Under the pieces are notes generated by a model. That model was not told where the DNA came from, made no database searches, and was given only the letters and a program-made list of their open reading frames with translations. The translations under genes and the position numbers were made by a program. From positions 1-19,435 of the forward strand of contig CAYRTD010000073.1 of the NCBI GenBank assembly GCA_964426915.1: a stretch of DNA of 19,435 bases. Direction: 5' to 3'. This document shows, piece by piece, positions 16,714 through 19,435 of this stretch; the stretch's first letter is position 1, and every line of letters starts with the position of its first letter. Source of the stretch: CAYRTD01 sp964426915 (lineage in GTDB: Bacteria; Bacteroidota; Bacteroidia; Bacteroidales; GCA-2748055).

Positions 16714-16817
16714 AAGCAATTTCATTAAGAAAATATGGTTCAAATTGATTACCCTCCCGAACTCACCCTGCCATTTCATTGGCATCCTCACCAGTTCCGG
16801 AACGGAACGACTTACCA

Positions 16818-16838
16818 AATTTGTATCCCCAACAAATT
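16818..16838 (-). terminator. Weak hairpin after the S9 peptidase stop
   Basis: AATTTGT and ACAAATT form a 7-bp AT-rich stem with a 7-nt loop, four bases past the peptidase stop on the minus strand. There is no strong T-tract and the stem is weak, so a terminator role is only possible. Confidence 0.25.
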
Positions 16839-16841
16839 GAC

Positions 16842-19235
16842 TCACCTCTTTCCCAACAGGACCTCCTCAAACAAAAAGTAAATCCTCTTATACTCATCCA
16901 GCCAGCTGGTCCACTCCTTAAAACCATGAGGCTCTACAGGATAAACAGCCAGTTCCCAGTTATCTTTCTGAAGCTCGATGAGTTTTTGTGAGAGTCTTAC
17001 CACATCCTGAAAATGAACGTTGTCATCGACCATTCCATGACACATAAGAAGATGATCCTCCAGGCCATCAGCATGGTAAATGGGCGATGAACGCATATAG
17101 GACAAAGAATCGTCAGCAGGGGTATTGAGAATGTTGGAGGTATAACCGTGATTGTAGTGCGCCCAGTCTGTTACCGGCCGGAGTGCAGCCCCGGCTTTGA
17201 AGGTGCCCGGACTGGTAAACTGGGCCATGAGCGTTATAAATCCGCCATAGGAGCCACCATAAATACCGATTTTTTCCGGATCAATGTCTTCATTTTCTAT
17301 CAGATACCTGGCGCCATCCACATTATCACTTAAATCCTTACCTCCCATATGGCGATAAACAGCAGTTCTCCAGTCTCTGCCGTAACCTGCACTTGCACGG
17401 TAATCGGCATCAAGCACAGTGTATCCGTTATCGACCAGGAAATTATGAAACATATATTCGCGATGATAATTACTCCACCATTTATGGGCGTTTTGCAGGT
17501 AGCCGGCTCCGTGGACAAATATTACTACCGCACCGTTCTTTTTCTCTTTGGATGGGCGATAGATCCTTGCCGGCACCATCTCACCATCCGATGCTCTGAA
17601 GCGGATAAACTCAGGGACTCTCCAGTTATAGCCATGAAATTCTTCCGAATAGGAATCTGTTAGTTTTACCGGTTGAACCGATTCCGGATTGTCCGTATCC
17701 AGATCGACAAGGTAAAGTTCCCAGGGTTCATTGGCAAAAGAGTATCTGATAAGCATTTTATCTTCACCGGGTGAAAGGCTTACATCATTCCGTCCTTTCA
17801 TGTAAGTGAGCCTCTGCCTCTTGCCTCCCTTTATACTCATCCGGTAAAAATGCCTCTCCCCGTAATGTTCTTCATTGGAAGTAAAAAAGAAATACTGATT
17901 GTTTTCAGACAGAACAGGATCATAAATCTCAAATTCCCCCTTTGTCAACTGCTTTTTCCTGTCCTTTTCCAGGTCATAGGAATATAAATGAGAATAGCCT
18001 GTTTCCTCCGACTGGAAATAAATACTATGATCATCAATCCATCCGAGAGTTCCCGCTGAAGTCGACCATCCAATTCCGGGGCCGGCAATCCATGCCTCAT
18101 CCCTTTGCCTGTCGAGACTTATGAGAGAAGCTGAATCCAAATCTATTTTACAAATCCAGCGATCCTTATTATCTGTAGATCTTACATTTATCACAGCAAT
18201 AGAGCGGTCTTCAGACCAGACAGGTGAGCTAAGATATACTTCCCTTGGTTCTTCCTGTGTTTCGGTATATTGTTCTTCATTGAACATGGTATGGGTAAAG
18301 ATCCCCGGAAGTTTACTCATGTCCGCATAACGAACTGTATCACTAAGCCTGTCAAAAATCCCCAACTCCATGGAGCCGTATGGATACCCCACTTTCGGAC
18401 GCACGCTTTCTGTTTCGGCAAAACCCGTTTTGGTAATATACCGGGGCATATCTGCCTTCTTTGGAACCTGGTTTTGCCTGAACTTTAAAAAAGTAATATA
18501 TTTCTTATCACCGCTGATTTCCAGGGAAAATATCCTGTCATCTCCGGAAAAAATTTCATGGGGCAATTCAGATTCCATTTCTCTCTTTCTGATCTTGAGG
18601 AGATTCGCCTTTGCCGTATCCTTTTTCAAGACATCGTAAAGACTTATCTGATCATTATACAACCATTCCTCCTGTTCATTGCTAAAATCCTTTTTTTCGG
18701 TTTCCGGGGAACCTGGCTTAAGCTTTACCAGGGTTTCCACTTTCCCTTCAGCAGGGGTATAACGTAACAGATTATTATTGCTTGTAAATAATATCTCTTC
18801 CTCACCTTTCTGGAAATAAGGAGTTATGATATCATCCGAAAGATCCAACAACAGTCTTGAGCTATCAGCATTTCTCTCATACAGATAAAGATTCCCATTC
18901 CTAGTGAACAAAATTTTATTTTTGTTTTTGCTGAAGCTGAGTCCATCGGCAGGTACTTTATTCTTTTTCTCTTCCGAATTCAGTTTTCGGATTTCTCCCG
19001 TTTTAATCCTGTAAACATAATCCGAGCGCAGCAATTCATTTTCAGGGTTCCAGCTAAAAAAAATCTCCTGACCATTCTGTGACCAGTGAGCCTCTTCCGG
19101 GGATACCCCCATCCATCCCTCACCCTTCATAATATCTTCAAGTATAAGTTCTGAATCATTAGCATAGGGCTGTCCAAATAAATATGAAGTTGCAGCAAAT
19201 AATAAGAAAAGAAAAGATAATGATCGTTTATTCAT
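16842..19235 (-). CDS. Secreted S9 (DPP-IV-like) prolyl oligopeptidase family peptidase
   Basis: A serine peptidase of 797 residues predicted to be exported. The first 22 or so residues (MNKRSLSFLFLLFAATSYLF) are a Sec signal peptide, with no lipobox Cys. An N-terminal beta-propeller of the DPPIV_N type covers about residues 30-540, with repeated Trp-Ser/Asn-Gly and YRIKTG-like blades. The C-terminal alpha/beta hydrolase carries the catalytic triad. Ser662 lies in GGSYGGF, Asp738 in MVDDNVHF and His770 in EPHGF. The spacings (76 and 32) are close to those of human DPP-IV (78 and 32). Family members release N-terminal dipeptides, often after Pro or Ala, usually in the periplasm. Exact specificity is not determinable. 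The gene stands alone between two direct repeats; no clear promoter was seen upstream of the ATG at 19235. Confidence 0.92.
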   Translation of the reverse strand: MNKRSLSFLFLLFAATSYLFGQPYANDSELILEDIMKGEGWMGVSPEEAHWSQNGQEIFFSWNPENELLRSDYVYRIKTGEIRKLNSEEKKNKVPADGLSFSKNKNKILFTRNGNLYLYERNADSSRLLLDLSDDIITPYFQKGEEEILFTSNNNLLRYTPAEGKVETLVKLKPGSPETEKKDFSNEQEEWLYNDQISLYDVLKKDTAKANLLKIRKREMESELPHEIFSGDDRIFSLEISGDKKYITFLKFRQNQVPKKADMPRYITKTGFAETESVRPKVGYPYGSMELGIFDRLSDTVRYADMSKLPGIFTHTMFNEEQYTETQEEPREVYLSSPVWSEDRSIAVINVRSTDNKDRWICKIDLDSASLISLDRQRDEAWIAGPGIGWSTSAGTLGWIDDHSIYFQSEETGYSHLYSYDLEKDRKKQLTKGEFEIYDPVLSENNQYFFFTSNEEHYGERHFYRMSIKGGKRQRLTYMKGRNDVSLSPGEDKMLIRYSFANEPWELYLVDLDTDNPESVQPVKLTDSYSEEFHGYNWRVPEFIRFRASDGEMVPARIYRPSKEKKNGAVVIFVHGAGYLQNAHKWWSNYHREYMFHNFLVDNGYTVLDADYRASAGYGRDWRTAVYRHMGGKDLSDNVDGARYLIENEDIDPEKIGIYGGSYGGFITLMAQFTSPGTFKAGAALRPVTDWAHYNHGYTSNILNTPADDSLSYMRSSPIYHADGLEDHLLMCHGMVDDNVHFQDVVRLSQKLIELQKDNWELAVYPVEPHGFKEWTSWLDEYKRIYFLFEEVLLGKR

Positions 19236-19304
19236 TTTTATATTTTTTTTGTTTTACTCTGTTAGTAACTAATCAGGTAGCAAATGATTCTTTATAATTA
19301 ATGC

Positions 19305-19435
19305 CTGTCAATAGAGTCGGGTGTCTGGATCATAACCGAATCCGCCAATTGGCGGTGAGCTCAGCGAAGCTAATGCTCGAGATCAAGGCTTGCGACAGCG
19401 TGCGGAGGCACAAAATTTTAAACCGCAGTATACTA
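19305..19435 (+). repeat. 76-bp dispersed repeat, copy 2, plus adjoining repeat end
   Basis: Bases 19305-19380 match 16638-16713 closely. Here the hairpin is a perfect palindrome, CCGCCAATTGGCGG. From 19371 the sequence continues into the block shared with 2899-2960 and ends at the window edge with AACCGCAGTATACTA. It appears to be the fuller member of the family: copy 1 at 16638 keeps the left part and the copy at 2899 keeps the right part. The element may extend beyond the window. Confidence 0.7.

Noticed and set aside
16638..19435. Composite transposon carrying the peptidase
   Set aside because: The flanking repeats are only 76 bp, encode no transposase, and show no target-site duplication. 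A dispersed repeat explains them better.

Overview
The window looks like a chromosomal segment from a Bacteroidota bacterium. Three observations support this. Several genes have a TAnnTTTG-type -7 promoter box and no convincing Shine-Dalgarno sequence. The gene content is typical of the phylum: a large YfhO-family membrane protein, a glycyl-tRNA synthetase of the archaeal/eukaryotic alpha2 type, and a secreted DPP-IV-like S9 peptidase. The DNA is AT-rich. Genus cannot be judged: there is no rRNA and no clear marker. No tRNA, transposase, integrase or CRISPR array was found.

Layout. (1) 1-3205: a YfhO-like multi-spanning membrane protein on the minus strand, followed by a 570-bp gene-free stretch holding inverted repeats and a dispersed repeat. 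(2) 3206-9331, plus strand: a tightly packed six-gene operon for CMP-pseudaminic acid, in the order pseB, pseC, pseF, pseG, an ATP-grasp ligase, pseI. No PseH acetyltransferase is present; the ATP-grasp gene occupies the place where it would be expected. (3) 13681-9381, minus strand, convergent with the pse operon: glycyl-tRNA synthetase, a family-4-like glycosyltransferase starting one base after the glyS stop, and an overlapping GT-B-like surface-carbohydrate transferase. (4) 13861-14733, minus: a SAM-dependent methyltransferase, divergent from L-aspartate oxidase (nadB, 14903-16468, plus). (5) 16469-19435: a repeat-rich spacer (a two-copy 99-bp tandem repeat with conserved hairpins, then a 76-bp dispersed repeat), a DPP-IV-like peptidase on the minus strand, and a second copy of the 76-bp repeat running to the window end.

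How the genes fit together. PseB and PseC convert UDP-GlcNAc to a UDP-4-amino sugar. An acyl group must then be placed on the 4-amine, after which PseG removes UDP, PseI condenses with phosphoenolpyruvate, and PseF activates the product with CMP. The ATP-grasp protein is the natural candidate for the acylation step, which would make a pseudaminic acid with a non-acetyl group on N7. The two convergent glycosyltransferases are candidates for using or extending that sugar on a surface glycan or O-glycoprotein. The flanking genes (yfhO, glyS, nadB, peptidase) are mostly housekeeping or general envelope functions.

Three starts differ from the longest reading frame: yfhO, the family-4 glycosyltransferase and nadB. 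In each case a promoter box or the upstream gene's stop decides the start, as explained in the entries.
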